Positions 1 to 6,507 are shown, numbered from the stretch's first letter. The stretch is DNA of 16,875 nt from a bacterium (GCA_025057335.1 JANWXG010000031.1:1-16875), one strand, 5' to 3'. Translations and numbers: made by a program. The notes: a model not told the origin generated them from the sequence alone.

Positions 1-47
1 ACCACAGGTGGAGAAGATAGCACAAGAGCACGCTGACGCATTGGGAG
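1..47 (+). other. possible 3' end of an upstream gene, unassigned
   Basis: Two frames could carry the tail of a gene from outside the window. One stops with TGA at 34-36, just before the ribosome binding site of the GH15 gene. The other stays open to TGA at 98-100 and would overlap the GH15 start; its first residues (VEKIAQEHADALGG) look like a helical protein end. Too little is visible to choose between them or to name a family. Confidence 0.25.
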
Positions 48-53
48 GTGAGC

Positions 54-2012
54 ATGCCACGACCCATCGTGCTGGGCAACGGCGAGATGCTGGTGTGTGA
101 AGATGGAGCGTTGAACATCCGCGATTTCTACTACCCCTACGTCGGGCTATTCAACCACCTCAGCGGACACAAAATCCGCATGGGCGTCTGGTGCGCAGGA
201 CGGTTCTCCTGGCTGGACAGTGAAGAGTGGTCTATCACGTTGGACTACGAGGACGATACTCTGGTCACTGAGTGCATCGCCGTACATCCTGAGATGGGGC
301 TGAGTCTCACGGTGAACGACGTTGTCTCCCATCGTGAAAACCTCTTTCTGCGACGGGTGCGCCTACGCAACTTGAACGACTTTCCGCGCGAGGTGCGCGT
401 TTTCTTCTCACACAACTTCCACATCGCCGAGACCGACATCGGCGACACCGCTTTTTACAACCCTTTCCTGCGTGCGGTCATCCACTACAAGCGCGACCAC
501 TGGTTCCTAGCGACGGGCACCAGTCGCTACAACGGCATCTACCAGTACGCCTGCGGTGTGAAGGGGTTTGGCGGCGCAGAAGGCACCTGGCGCGACTGCG
601 AGGATGGCGAGCTGAGCGGACGCCCCATCGAGCAGGGTTCAGTGGACAGCTCCATTAGCTTTCGCCTGCTGCTCCCCCCTGGGGAGGAGGAGACCTTGCG
701 CTACTGGATTGCTGCAGGGCACGACTACCAGCAGGTGCGCGCGTTGCACAGCCGCGTAGTGGAACACGGCTTCGACGAAATCCTGCGCGACACGGCGAAC
801 TACTGGATGCGCTGGTCCGAGAAGGGGGCAGAGCTGGTCAAGGCGCTGCCTGAGCCTGTGGCGAAACTGTTCCGCCGTAGCCTGCTCATCATGCGCACGC
901 AGATCGACGACCGAGGCGCGGTTATCGCTGCCAACGACACCGACATCATGAGCACCGCCCGCGCCCACTATAGCTACATGTGGCCTCGCGACGGCGCCAT
1001 TGTCGCCTACGCGCTGGACACCATCGGCTACCCCGATACCACGAGACGCTTTTTCGAGTTCTGCGCCCGCGTGTTGCCCAAAGACCGCCCCGTGCTGATG
1101 CATAAATACTCGGCGGACGGCTCGGTAGGCTCCTCATGGCATCCCTGGGTGCTGGGCGACCAGTATGAAATCCCCTTCCAAGAGGATAGCACCGCCTCGG
1201 TGCTGTGGGCACTGTGGCATCACTACCAGCGCTATCACGACTTAGAGTTCATCGCCTCGCTATACGAGAACCTGATTCTGCCCACGGCTCGCTTTATGGC
1301 AACCTATCGTGACCCAGAGACCCGCCTCCCCCTGCCCAGCTACGACCTATGGGAAGAGCGACGGGGCATCCATACTTACACCTGCGCCTCAGTGTATGCT
1401 GCCTTGCGCGCGGCAACCCGCTTCGCACATCTCTTTGGGGACGAGGATGCGGAGGAACTGTTCCGCACCGCCGCACATGAGGTCCGCGCCGGCATTTTAG
1501 AGCACCTCTACAACGAGGAAACGGGCTGTTTCGCTCGCATGATAGTGCCCGACCCAACAGGCGGCTATCAGAAAGACCTCACCGCAGACAGCAGTGTGCT
1601 GGGAGTGCTGCGTTACGGGGTGCTGGACGCCGACGCGCCACAGATGGGATGCTGCGTGCGCCATCTGCTAGACCGATTGTGGGTACGTACGCCTATCGGC
1701 GGGATGGCGCGCTACGAGAACGACTACTACCATCGCAAAAGCTACGACCTACCCGGTAATCCCTGGATTATCTGCACGCTGTGGCTGGCGGAGTACGACA
1801 TCGCCCGAGCCAACAGTCCTGCCGATTTGCGCCCCGCGATGGAACGCATCGAGTGGGCAGTACAGCGCGCGATGTCCACTGGCGTGCTCTCAGAACAGGT
1901 AGACCCGTTCACAGGCGAACCGCTCTCGGTCGCTCCCCTCACTTGGAGCCATGCGGAGTTCGTGTACGTCGTGATGGCTTACCTGCGTCGTCTGCAGGAG
2001 ATGATGGAGTAG
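54..2012 (+). CDS. glycoside hydrolase family 15 protein (glucoamylase-like)
   Basis: Predicted 652-residue inverting alpha-glucosidase of family GH15, acting on alpha-glucans, dextrins or trehalose-like substrates. The N-terminal ~250 residues form the beta-sandwich domain of the archaeal/bacterial type (opening VLGNGEMLV). The (alpha/alpha)6 catalytic barrel follows. Visible landmarks are MWPRDGA near residue 310, the general-acid candidate Glu ~434 in YDLWEER, and the general-base candidate Glu ~635 in TWSHAEFV near the C-terminus. No signal peptide is seen, so a cytoplasmic enzyme of glycogen or storage-glucan turnover is likely. ATG 54 is preferred because GGGAGG at 43-48 lies 5 bases upstream; GTG 48 is in frame but overlaps that site. 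Substrate (maltodextrin, glucodextran or trehalose) cannot be fixed from sequence alone. The family call is firm. Confidence 0.93.
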   Translation: MPRPIVLGNGEMLVCEDGALNIRDFYYPYVGLFNHLSGHKIRMGVWCAGRFSWLDSEEWSITLDYEDDTLVTECIAVHPEMGLSLTVNDVVSHRENLFLRRVRLRNLNDFPREVRVFFSHNFHIAETDIGDTAFYNPFLRAVIHYKRDHWFLATGTSRYNGIYQYACGVKGFGGAEGTWRDCEDGELSGRPIEQGSVDSSISFRLLLPPGEEETLRYWIAAGHDYQQVRALHSRVVEHGFDEILRDTANYWMRWSEKGAELVKALPEPVAKLFRRSLLIMRTQIDDRGAVIAANDTDIMSTARAHYSYMWPRDGAIVAYALDTIGYPDTTRRFFEFCARVLPKDRPVLMHKYSADGSVGSSWHPWVLGDQYEIPFQEDSTASVLWALWHHYQRYHDLEFIASLYENLILPTARFMATYRDPETRLPLPSYDLWEERRGIHTYTCASVYAALRAATRFAHLFGDEDAEELFRTAAHEVRAGILEHLYNEETGCFARMIVPDPTGGYQKDLTADSSVLGVLRYGVLDADAPQMGCCVRHLLDRLWVRTPIGGMARYENDYYHRKSYDLPGNPWIICTLWLAEYDIARANSPADLRPAMERIEWAVQRAMSTGVLSEQVDPFTGEPLSVAPLTWSHAEFVYVVMAYLRRLQEMME

Positions 2013-2049
2013 CCTCCCTGAGGATGTTCGCGAAATCCCCGTCAGCCAC

Positions 2050-2078
2050 GTCACCCTGCGAAGGCGGTAGGGGATGAC
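2050..2078 (+). terminator. possible weak stem-loop after the GH15 gene
   Basis: GTCACCC at 2050-2056 can pair with GGG at 2071-2073 and TGAC at 2075-2078, leaving a one-base bulge. There is no T-tract, so this is at best a weak terminator or a decayed repeat. Confidence 0.25.
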
Positions 2079-2107
2079 CCAACGCCTGCGCCAACCGCAA
2101 AGCTGCT

Positions 2108-2162
2108 GGAGGGTCCACGCTTCGCGGTGACCCCTAGTGGACGCGACGGAGCGCGTCCCTCC
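2108..2162. repeat. inverted pair of GGAG-footed palindromes (REPIN-like), copy 1
   Basis: The left unit (2108-2132) begins GGAGGGTC and is a diverged hairpin with loop TTC. The right unit (2139-2162) reads in the opposite sense, has a perfect stem GGACGCG/CGCGTCC with loop ACGGAG, and ends CTCC. The two are 6 bases apart and end in complementary GGAG/CTCC feet. This is the head-to-head layout of REPIN elements built from two REP sequences. The function and the mobilising enzyme are inferred. Confidence 0.7.
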
Positions 2163-2180
2163 AGCAGCATGCCACAATCT

Positions 2181-2233
2181 GGAGGGTCACGCTCCGTCGT
2201 GACCATGACGGACGCGACAGAGCGCGCCCCTCC
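2181..2233. repeat. inverted pair of GGAG-footed palindromes (REPIN-like), copy 2
   Basis: The left unit 2181-2204 has GGAG, then a perfect 7-bp stem GGTCACG/CGTGACC with loop CTCCGT. The right unit 2210-2233 has stem GGACGCG/CGCGCCC (one mismatch) with loop ACAGAG, then CTCC. The units are 5 bases apart and the two loops are complementary except at one position. The left unit is identical over 24 bases to 6437-6460 in another intergenic region, so this is a dispersed family. Confidence 0.75.
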
Positions 2234-2248
2234 AAACGGTGACCGTGT

Positions 2249-2272
2249 GGACGCGACAGAGCGCGTCCCTCC
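2249..2272. repeat. single GGAG-footed palindrome (solo unit)
   Basis: Perfect stem GGACGCG/CGCGTCC around loop ACAGAG, ending CTCC. Together with its flanks it belongs to a near-perfect 39-base direct repeat (2137-2175 and 2247-2285, one mismatch), so part of this cluster probably arose by a ~110-bp tandem duplication. A fragment resembling the left unit (GGTGACC, 2239-2245) sits just before it. Confidence 0.7.
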
Positions 2273-2302
2273 AGCAGCATGCCACCTTCCACCCCGCCCC
2301 CC

Positions 2303-2330
2303 TTGACAAAAGTGTTCTATCAGGTATACT
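2303..2330 (+). promoter_or_regulatory. sigma-70-type promoter for the rrf2 gene
   Basis: TTGACA at 2303-2308 (perfect -35 box) and TATACT at 2325-2330 (5 of 6 of the -10 consensus) are separated by 16 bases. The predicted start lies about 35 bases upstream of the rrf2 ATG. A second GGCTATACTA at 2343-2352 echoes GGTATACTA at 2323-2331, so these repeated motifs over the start region could be where the regulator binds its own promoter; that part is inference. Confidence 0.75.
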
Positions 2331-2371
2331 ATTATAGCGATTGGCTATACTACACCAAGTGAGGGAGCGAA

Positions 2372-2818
2372 ATGATTCGGCTTCTAGACAGCGGAGTGCA
2401 GACGGAGTATGCGGTCCGCGCGTTAGCGTGTCTCGCAAAGCGCGGAGAGGGTGCGATTGTCACGGTGAAGGAGCTGGCGCAGGAGGCGGATGTGTCGGTG
2501 AACTTTCTGTATACCATCTTCAAGGACCTTGAGCAGCACGGGCTCGTCCATGCCCATCGCGGACGTGACCGAGGCTTTTCGCTGACTCGTCCGCCCAGCC
2601 AGATTAGCTACCTAGACATCCTCAATGCCTGCGAGGGACAGATCGAGAAGAAGCAGTGTCTGCTAGACCACCGTGTGCTCTGTGACAGCTCACATCCCTG
2701 CGCCGCGCACGAGGCATGGAACTCGCTGCGGGAGATGGCGGAGCGACAGCTGAGCAAGGTGACCCTCGACCAGATTGTGACGAAAAACCCGCCCTGGGAG
2801 CAGGTTCGGGCTAAGTGA
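2372..2818 (+). CDS. Rrf2-family transcriptional regulator, possible Fe-S sensor
   Basis: A 148-residue protein of the Rrf2 family (IscR, NsrR, CymR, RirA). The N-terminal winged helix includes the recognition region ELAQEADVSVNFLYTIFKDL (residues ~34-53), followed by a wing ending GFSLTRPPSQIS. The sensor segment has Cys96, Cys104 and Cys110 (C-x7-C-x5-C) and His113, three residues after the last Cys, like Cys104/His107 in IscR. Cys87 is a fourth candidate. This suggests a bound iron-sulphur cluster sensing iron, redox state or NO. A strong promoter precedes it and AGGGAG lies 4-5 bases before the ATG. No isc/suf genes adjoin it, so its regulon is unknown. Its stop overlaps the 3' end of the convergent deoR-type gene by 8 bases. 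Confidence 0.9.
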   Translation: MIRLLDSGVQTEYAVRALACLAKRGEGAIVTVKELAQEADVSVNFLYTIFKDLEQHGLVHAHRGRDRGFSLTRPPSQISYLDILNACEGQIEKKQCLLDHRVLCDSSHPCAAHEAWNSLREMAERQLSKVTLDQIVTKNPPWEQVRAK

Positions 2819-3581
2819 CGGGTGCTACCAGTACGCGCACGCCAGCCTCCTCGAGAGCGCGCACTGCTTCGGGGGAGGTGCCGTCGTCCACAATCAACAT
2901 GTGGGCTGCCTGCACAGGAGCGACCTGTGCAAAGGCAACCTGCCCTATCTTCGCGTGGTCTGCCACAACGATCACATGACGCGCGTGCTGCATCATCTTG
3001 CGCTTGACAGCAGCGGCCTCGAAGTCCACACTAGTGTAACCTGCTTGCGCGTCTACCCCGTTAAACGATAGGAAGGCGTAGTCCACGTACAATACGTCTA
3101 GGGCGTGTCGCACCAGCTCTCCGAGGGTGGCGCGACGGGCAGGGTGTACGCTGCCGCCCAGCAACACCACTTCCATATCTTTGCGCTCCATTAGCTCTAG
3201 GGCAATCGCCAATGAGTTGGTCACCACCTTCAGACCACGCCGTTGCTTGAGCTGGAGCGCGATTTCAAAGGTAGTCGTGCCTGCATCGAGCAGTACTGTC
3301 TCCTCATCCTGTATCAGCGTGGCAGCCACGCGCGCAATGGCACGCTTTTCGGGCAGGTTCTTCAGCTCGCGCACCGCATACGGCGGTTCGTAGAGCGTGC
3401 TCTCGATGGGTAGCGCCCCGCCATGCGTACGCCGCAACAGACCTTGCTTCTCCAGCAGGCTCAGGTCGGCACGAATGGTAGGCGCAGAGACGCCAAAGCG
3501 CGCACTCAGCTCGTCAACGGTGACCTTTCCTGCCTGTCGCAGCTGCTGCAGTATCTGTTGTCGTCGCTCCTCTGCAAACAT
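2811..3581 (-). CDS. DeoR-family transcriptional regulator
   Basis: A full-length 256-residue DeoR/GlpR-type regulator. The N-terminal helix-turn-helix is MFAEERRQQILQQLRQAGKV followed by VDELSARFGVSAPTIRADLS (residues 1-42). The wing RTHGGALPI follows. The C-terminal DeoRC domain, which binds phosphorylated sugars in this family, shows LLDAGTTTFEIA, VVTNSLAIALEL, VVLLGGSV, FLSFNGVDAQAGYTS and VVADHAKIG. It probably represses a sugar-use operon, but no sugar operon adjoins it. The start codon has no clear ribosome binding site and lies within a 12-bp palindrome CAAACATGTTTG (3575-3586), which might be an autoregulatory site. No convincing promoter was seen upstream. The family is certain; the ligand is unknown. 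Confidence 0.93.
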   Translation of the reverse strand: MFAEERRQQILQQLRQAGKVTVDELSARFGVSAPTIRADLSLLEKQGLLRRTHGGALPIESTLYEPPYAVRELKNLPEKRAIARVAATLIQDEETVLLDAGTTTFEIALQLKQRRGLKVVTNSLAIALELMERKDMEVVLLGGSVHPARRATLGELVRHALDVLYVDYAFLSFNGVDAQAGYTSVDFEAAAVKRKMMQHARHVIVVADHAKIGQVAFAQVAPVQAAHMLIVDDGTSPEAVRALEEAGVRVLVAPVT

Positions 3582-3782
3582 GTTTGTAGAGCAGTGTCCA
3601 TCCCTACCCTCTGCATGTTTCGGCTCATCAGGAGGTTCATCCTGCCACAGAACAGTGCCGTCACTGCTTGTCTACGCCCCTCATTAGTATTCTGTGAGGT
3701 CGTGCACCTAAGTTGCGAGTCCATTCTCGCCAGACCCGTGTTAGGAACGACGACAGGAGAAAATACAGTTCGAACACGGCCG

Positions 3783-3811
3783 CCACCAGGACAACATGTC
3801 CGTAGGGGTGG
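3783..3811 (+). other. nested stem-loop upstream of the kdsB promoter
   Basis: CCACC (3783-3787) pairs with GGTGG (3807-3811). It encloses a hairpin GGACA/TGTCC (3789-3801) with loop ACA. There is no following T-tract. It could be an RNA structure or a protein-binding site; nothing decides this. Confidence 0.35.
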
Positions 3812-3820
3812 TGTCTTCCC

Positions 3821-3850
3821 TTGTTGGCGCTGTATCGATTGTGTTAAGAT
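3821..3850 (+). promoter_or_regulatory. weak candidate promoter for kdsB-nnr
   Basis: TTGTTG (3821-3826) and TAAGAT (3845-3850) are separated by 18 bases; each matches the sigma-70 consensus only partly. It is the best candidate upstream of kdsB and would give a leader of roughly 190 bases. Confidence 0.3.
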
Positions 3851-3914
3851 ACGGTTAGCATTATCCTGGGGGTGTGCGAGAAGAGCGTATTATTGGCGAA
3901 AGGAGGAGAGACTT

Positions 3915-3944
3915 CGCCCTTCCACGGACGCTTCGTGGAGGGCG
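3915..3944 (+). promoter_or_regulatory. long hairpin in the kdsB leader, with a competing hairpin
   Basis: CGCCCT (3915-3920) and CCACG (3922-3926) pair with CGTGG (3934-3938) and AGGGCG (3939-3944), giving 11 base pairs with one bulged T. Its right arm also lies in a second hairpin, GGAGG/CCTCC (3937-3951), so the two are mutually exclusive. No T-tract follows. This is compatible with leader control, or with a decayed palindromic repeat. Confidence 0.4.
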
Positions 3945-4047
3945 CACCTCCCTGTAAGCCAAAAGGATGCTCCCTCCTGAACTCCCCGCGAGCGGAGAGA
4001 AGGACAGACGACGAGAAGGGGAGAGAGCGCCACAAGGAGAGGCAAAA

Positions 4048-4782
4048 ATGGACGTGATTGGCATGATTCCCGCGCGGCTGGCGGCGGTGCGCCTGCCGAA
4101 TAAGCCACTGCTGGACATCGCGGGCAAACCGATGATTTGGTGGGTGTGGCATCATGCCAAACAGGCACAGACGCTGCGCGAGGTGATGGTGGTCACGCCC
4201 GATGAGGAGATTGCCGAGGTCGTGCGCGCCTTCGGCGGCGTTGCGGTCATGACCTCGCCCCGGCATCGTTCAGGCACGGAGCGCCTCGCAGAGGCGGCGC
4301 AGGCGCTGTCCGCCGACATCATCGTGAACATTCAGGGCGATGAACCGCTCATGCCTCCAGGACACATCGACGCGGTCGTACGTCCCCTGCTGGAAGACCC
4401 TACACTGTCCATGAGCAGCCTCATGTGTCCCGCTACGGACGAGGAGAAGGACAAGCCGTCGGTGGTGAAGGTAGTGGTAGACCGCCAGGGCAACGCGCTC
4501 TACTTCTCGCGTTCGCGCATTCCCTACCCGCGTGAGCCGTCCGCCCCCACTGTGACCTACAAGCATCTGGGCATCTATGCCTATCGCCGCGACTTCCTGT
4601 TGCAGTACGCTGCGATGGAGCCGACCCCGCTGGAGCAGATGGAGATGCTGGAGCAGCTGCGTGTGCTGGAGAACGGCTACCGCATCCGCATGGTGCGCGT
4701 AGAGCAGAGCTCCATCGGCGTCGACACGGAGGAGGATTTAGAGCGAGTACGAGCCATCCTGTCACAGCGTCGGGAGGGATAG
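4048..4782 (+). CDS. kdsB: 3-deoxy-manno-octulosonate cytidylyltransferase (CMP-Kdo synthetase)
   Basis: A 244-residue cytoplasmic enzyme that joins CTP and Kdo to make CMP-Kdo, the activated sugar for the lipopolysaccharide inner core. Family landmarks in order are IPARLAAVRLPNKPL near the N-terminus (nucleotide loop), SPRHRSGTERLAEA, the metal/nucleotide motif NIQGDEPL, ALYFSRSRIPYPR, YKHLGIYAYRRDFL, LEQMEMLEQLRVLENGYRI and GVDTEEDLERV at the end. The length is normal for the family (about 245-255). ATG 4048 is chosen because AAGGAGAGG (4034-4042) precedes it and the family motif starts right after it; an in-frame ATG at 3967 would add a charged, non-homologous tail. The gene is 3 bases from nnr and clearly cotranscribed. 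No other Kdo genes are in the window. Confidence 0.95.
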   Translation: MDVIGMIPARLAAVRLPNKPLLDIAGKPMIWWVWHHAKQAQTLREVMVVTPDEEIAEVVRAFGGVAVMTSPRHRSGTERLAEAAQALSADIIVNIQGDEPLMPPGHIDAVVRPLLEDPTLSMSSLMCPATDEEKDKPSVVKVVVDRQGNALYFSRSRIPYPREPSAPTVTYKHLGIYAYRRDFLLQYAAMEPTPLEQMEMLEQLRVLENGYRIRMVRVEQSSIGVDTEEDLERVRAILSQRREG

Positions 4783-4785
4783 CCG

Positions 4786-6366
4786 ATGTTGCCTGTGCTG
4801 GTCACTGCCGAGGAGATGCGTGAAATGGACCGCCGAACGGTCGAGGAGTTCGGCATCCCTGGTCTCTTGCTGATGGAGAACGCGGGCTTACAGGTGGTGC
4901 ATCACGCGGAGAGACGGTTTGGCAGTTGGGAAGGCAAGCGGGTGCTGGTGCTGTGTGGCAGCGGCAACAACGGCGGCGACGGCATGGTGGTGGCGCGTCA
5001 CGCAGCGCGGCGCGGGGCACGGGTGCAGGTCGTGCTGGTCGCCGAGCCAGAGAGGGTGAAGGGCGACGCGCTGACCAACCTGCGCATCGTGCAGAAGCTG
5101 GGTCTGCCTCTGCATGTACTGCGCTCTGTGGACGAGCTCTCCATGTTGTGGGAGCGCGGCTGGCACCTGGTAGTGGACGCGCTACTGGGCGTCGGCATCA
5201 CGGGCGAAGTGCGCGGGCTAGTCGGCGAGGTCATCCGTTTTCTGCAACAGCATCAGGAGGTGCCCGTCGTAGCGGTGGACATCCCCTCGGGCATTGACGC
5301 GGATACGGGGGCGGTGTGCGGTTGCGCCGTGCGGGCATCGCTGACGGTCACTTTCGGCGCGATGAAGGTGGGGCTGGCGGTGTACCCCGGGGCGGAGTAC
5401 GCGGGCGAGGTGGTGGTCGCCGACATCGGTATCCCCGAACAGGTCGTGGCACAAGCGGAGGTTCCTCGTCGCCTTGTCACTTCAGAACAGGTGCGTGCGA
5501 TGCTGCCCAGAAGACCGCCTGACGCGCACAAGGGGCGCTTTGGGCACGTGCTGGTGGTGGGCGGTTCGGTGGGGCTGGCGGGCGCGCCAATGATGGCGGC
5601 GGAGGCGGCGCTGCGCGTCGGGGCGGGGCTATGCTCGGTGGCGGTTCCGCGGAGCATCTACGCGGTGGCGGCGAGCGCCCTGCGCGAGGCGATGGTGCAT
5701 CCCTTGCCTGGCGCGCCAGAGGGGTGCTTGAGCGAAGAGTCTATCGAGGTGCTGGAACCGTTGCTGCAGAGGACGAACGTGCTCGCTGTCGGACCGGGCT
5801 GGAGCACGCATTCCCCTGCCCGCGAGGCGTTAAGACGCCTGCTGGAGGCGACGCAGGTTCCCTGCGTGCTAGACGCCGACGCGCTCAACTGCCTCGCGCT
5901 GGAGCCGGGGGTTTTGCCAGAGGAGCGTCCTCCTCTGGTGCTGACGCCCCATCCGGGCGAGATGGCGCGGCTGATGGGGATGGATACTGGCTCAGTGCAG
6001 GCAGACCGCCTCGGCGTCGCCCAGCAGGCGGCGCAACGGTTCGAGGCGGTGGTCGTGTTGAAGGGCGCACGCACTGTCGTGGCTACGCCCGACGGGCGAC
6101 TTTGGGTCAATCCGACAGGCAACCCCGGCATGGCGACAGGCGGCAGCGGCGACGTGCTGACGGGTGTCATCGCAGGTCTTTTAGCGCAAGAGGGGGTGAA
6201 CCTGGAGGACGCTGCGGTAGCAGGGGTATACCTGCACGGGCTGGCAGGCGACCTTGCCGCCCGTGAGGTAGGCATGGCGGGGATGATAGCAGGCGACATC
6301 CTCCGCTATCTGCCGCAGGCGATGGAGCGGTGCAGAGCTCTGCCTGCCGATGAGAGTGGGATGTGA
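4786..6366 (+). CDS. nnr: bifunctional NAD(P)H-hydrate repair enzyme (epimerase + ADP/ATP-dependent dehydratase)
   Basis: A 526-residue fusion that repairs hydrated NADH/NADPH (NAD(P)HX). The N-terminal YjeF_N domain (about 1-220) epimerises R- and S-NAD(P)HX and shows GSGNNGGDGMVVARH (Asn61-Asn62...Asp65), VVDALLGVGITGEVRG and VDIPSGIDADTG. The C-terminal ribokinase-like dehydratase domain (about 235-515) shows GRFGHVLVVGGSVGLAGAP, VLDADALN, LTPHPGEMARL, VVLKGARTVV and the nucleotide/active-site motif GGSGDVLTG (from residue ~452). The length and the two-domain order match the usual bacterial enzyme. A GGGAGG motif (4773-4778) lies inside the end of kdsB, so translation is probably coupled. 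The C-terminal ~12 residues look non-conserved. A palindromic repeat cluster begins 30 bases downstream. Confidence 0.96.
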   Translation: MLPVLVTAEEMREMDRRTVEEFGIPGLLLMENAGLQVVHHAERRFGSWEGKRVLVLCGSGNNGGDGMVVARHAARRGARVQVVLVAEPERVKGDALTNLRIVQKLGLPLHVLRSVDELSMLWERGWHLVVDALLGVGITGEVRGLVGEVIRFLQQHQEVPVVAVDIPSGIDADTGAVCGCAVRASLTVTFGAMKVGLAVYPGAEYAGEVVVADIGIPEQVVAQAEVPRRLVTSEQVRAMLPRRPPDAHKGRFGHVLVVGGSVGLAGAPMMAAEAALRVGAGLCSVAVPRSIYAVAASALREAMVHPLPGAPEGCLSEESIEVLEPLLQRTNVLAVGPGWSTHSPAREALRRLLEATQVPCVLDADALNCLALEPGVLPEERPPLVLTPHPGEMARLMGMDTGSVQADRLGVAQQAAQRFEAVVVLKGARTVVATPDGRLWVNPTGNPGMATGGSGDVLTGVIAGLLAQEGVNLEDAAVAGVYLHGLAGDLAAREVGMAGMIAGDILRYLPQAMERCRALPADESGM

Positions 6367-6395
6367 AACTGCCTCCTCAGGATGCCCTGTGTGTG

Positions 6396-6419
6396 GGACG
6401 CGACGGAGCGCATCCCTCC
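6396..6419. repeat. single GGAG-footed palindrome (solo unit)
   Basis: Stem GGACGCG/CGCATCC with one mismatch, loop ACGGAG, then CTCC. It belongs to the same family as the units at 2108-2272 and lies just after the nnr stop codon. Confidence 0.7.
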
Positions 6420-6436
6420 AACGGGGGAAAACCTCT

Positions 6437-6489
6437 GGAGGGTCACGCTCCGTCGTGACCACTGTGGATGCGACGGAGCGCGTCCCTCC
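6437..6489. repeat. inverted pair of GGAG-footed palindromes (REPIN-like), copy 3
   Basis: The left unit 6437-6460 is identical to 2181-2204 (stem GGTCACG/CGTGACC, loop CTCCGT). The right unit 6466-6489 has stem GGATGCG/CGCGTCC, where the odd pair is a G-T wobble, loop ACGGAG, then CTCC. The units are 5 bases apart and their loops are perfectly complementary. The pair lies between the convergent ends of nnr and the cytochrome gene, where a bidirectional transcript-end hairpin would be useful. Confidence 0.78.
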
Positions 6490-6507
6490 AACAAGAAGGT
6501 CAACGTA

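Larger units (their letters stand above)
3582..4047. other. 466-base gene-free region between deoR-type gene and kdsB
   Basis: No credible gene was found on either strand; open frames here are continuations from inside deoR or kdsB. It holds a nested stem-loop (3783-3811), a weak plus-strand promoter (3821-3850), a leader of about 190 bases with a long hairpin (3915-3944), and purine-rich and pyrimidine-rich patches that resemble ribosome binding sites and their complements. 3590-3780 shows nothing recognisable. Confidence 0.6.

Noticed and set aside
2108..2285. Repeat array that might be taken for CRISPR
   Set aside because: The units are palindromic hairpins in alternating orientation with 5-6 base gaps, and there are no uniform unique spacers of 25-40 bases.
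3760..3790. GTTCGAAC resembling a tRNA T-loop
   Set aside because: No flanking T-stem, anticodon arm or acceptor stem can be built around it.
3423..3980. 185-codon plus-strand open frame spanning the deoR start and the gap
   Set aside because: It begins inside deoR on the opposite strand, has Arg/Cys-rich composition and shows no recognisable domain.
3967..4047. 27-residue N-terminal extension of kdsB
   Set aside because: The residues are charged and unrelated to the family; the ribosome site and the conserved motif both point to ATG 4048.
3872..4057. Upstream open reading frame overlapping the kdsB start
   Set aside because: The 61-codon frame starts with GTG, lacks a good ribosome site and has no coding character, so a role as a leader peptide cannot be supported.
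5658..6299. 213-codon open frame on the minus strand inside nnr
   Set aside because: It is antisense to the well-conserved dehydratase domain; its low-complexity Ala/Pro/Ser/Thr content marks it as a shadow.
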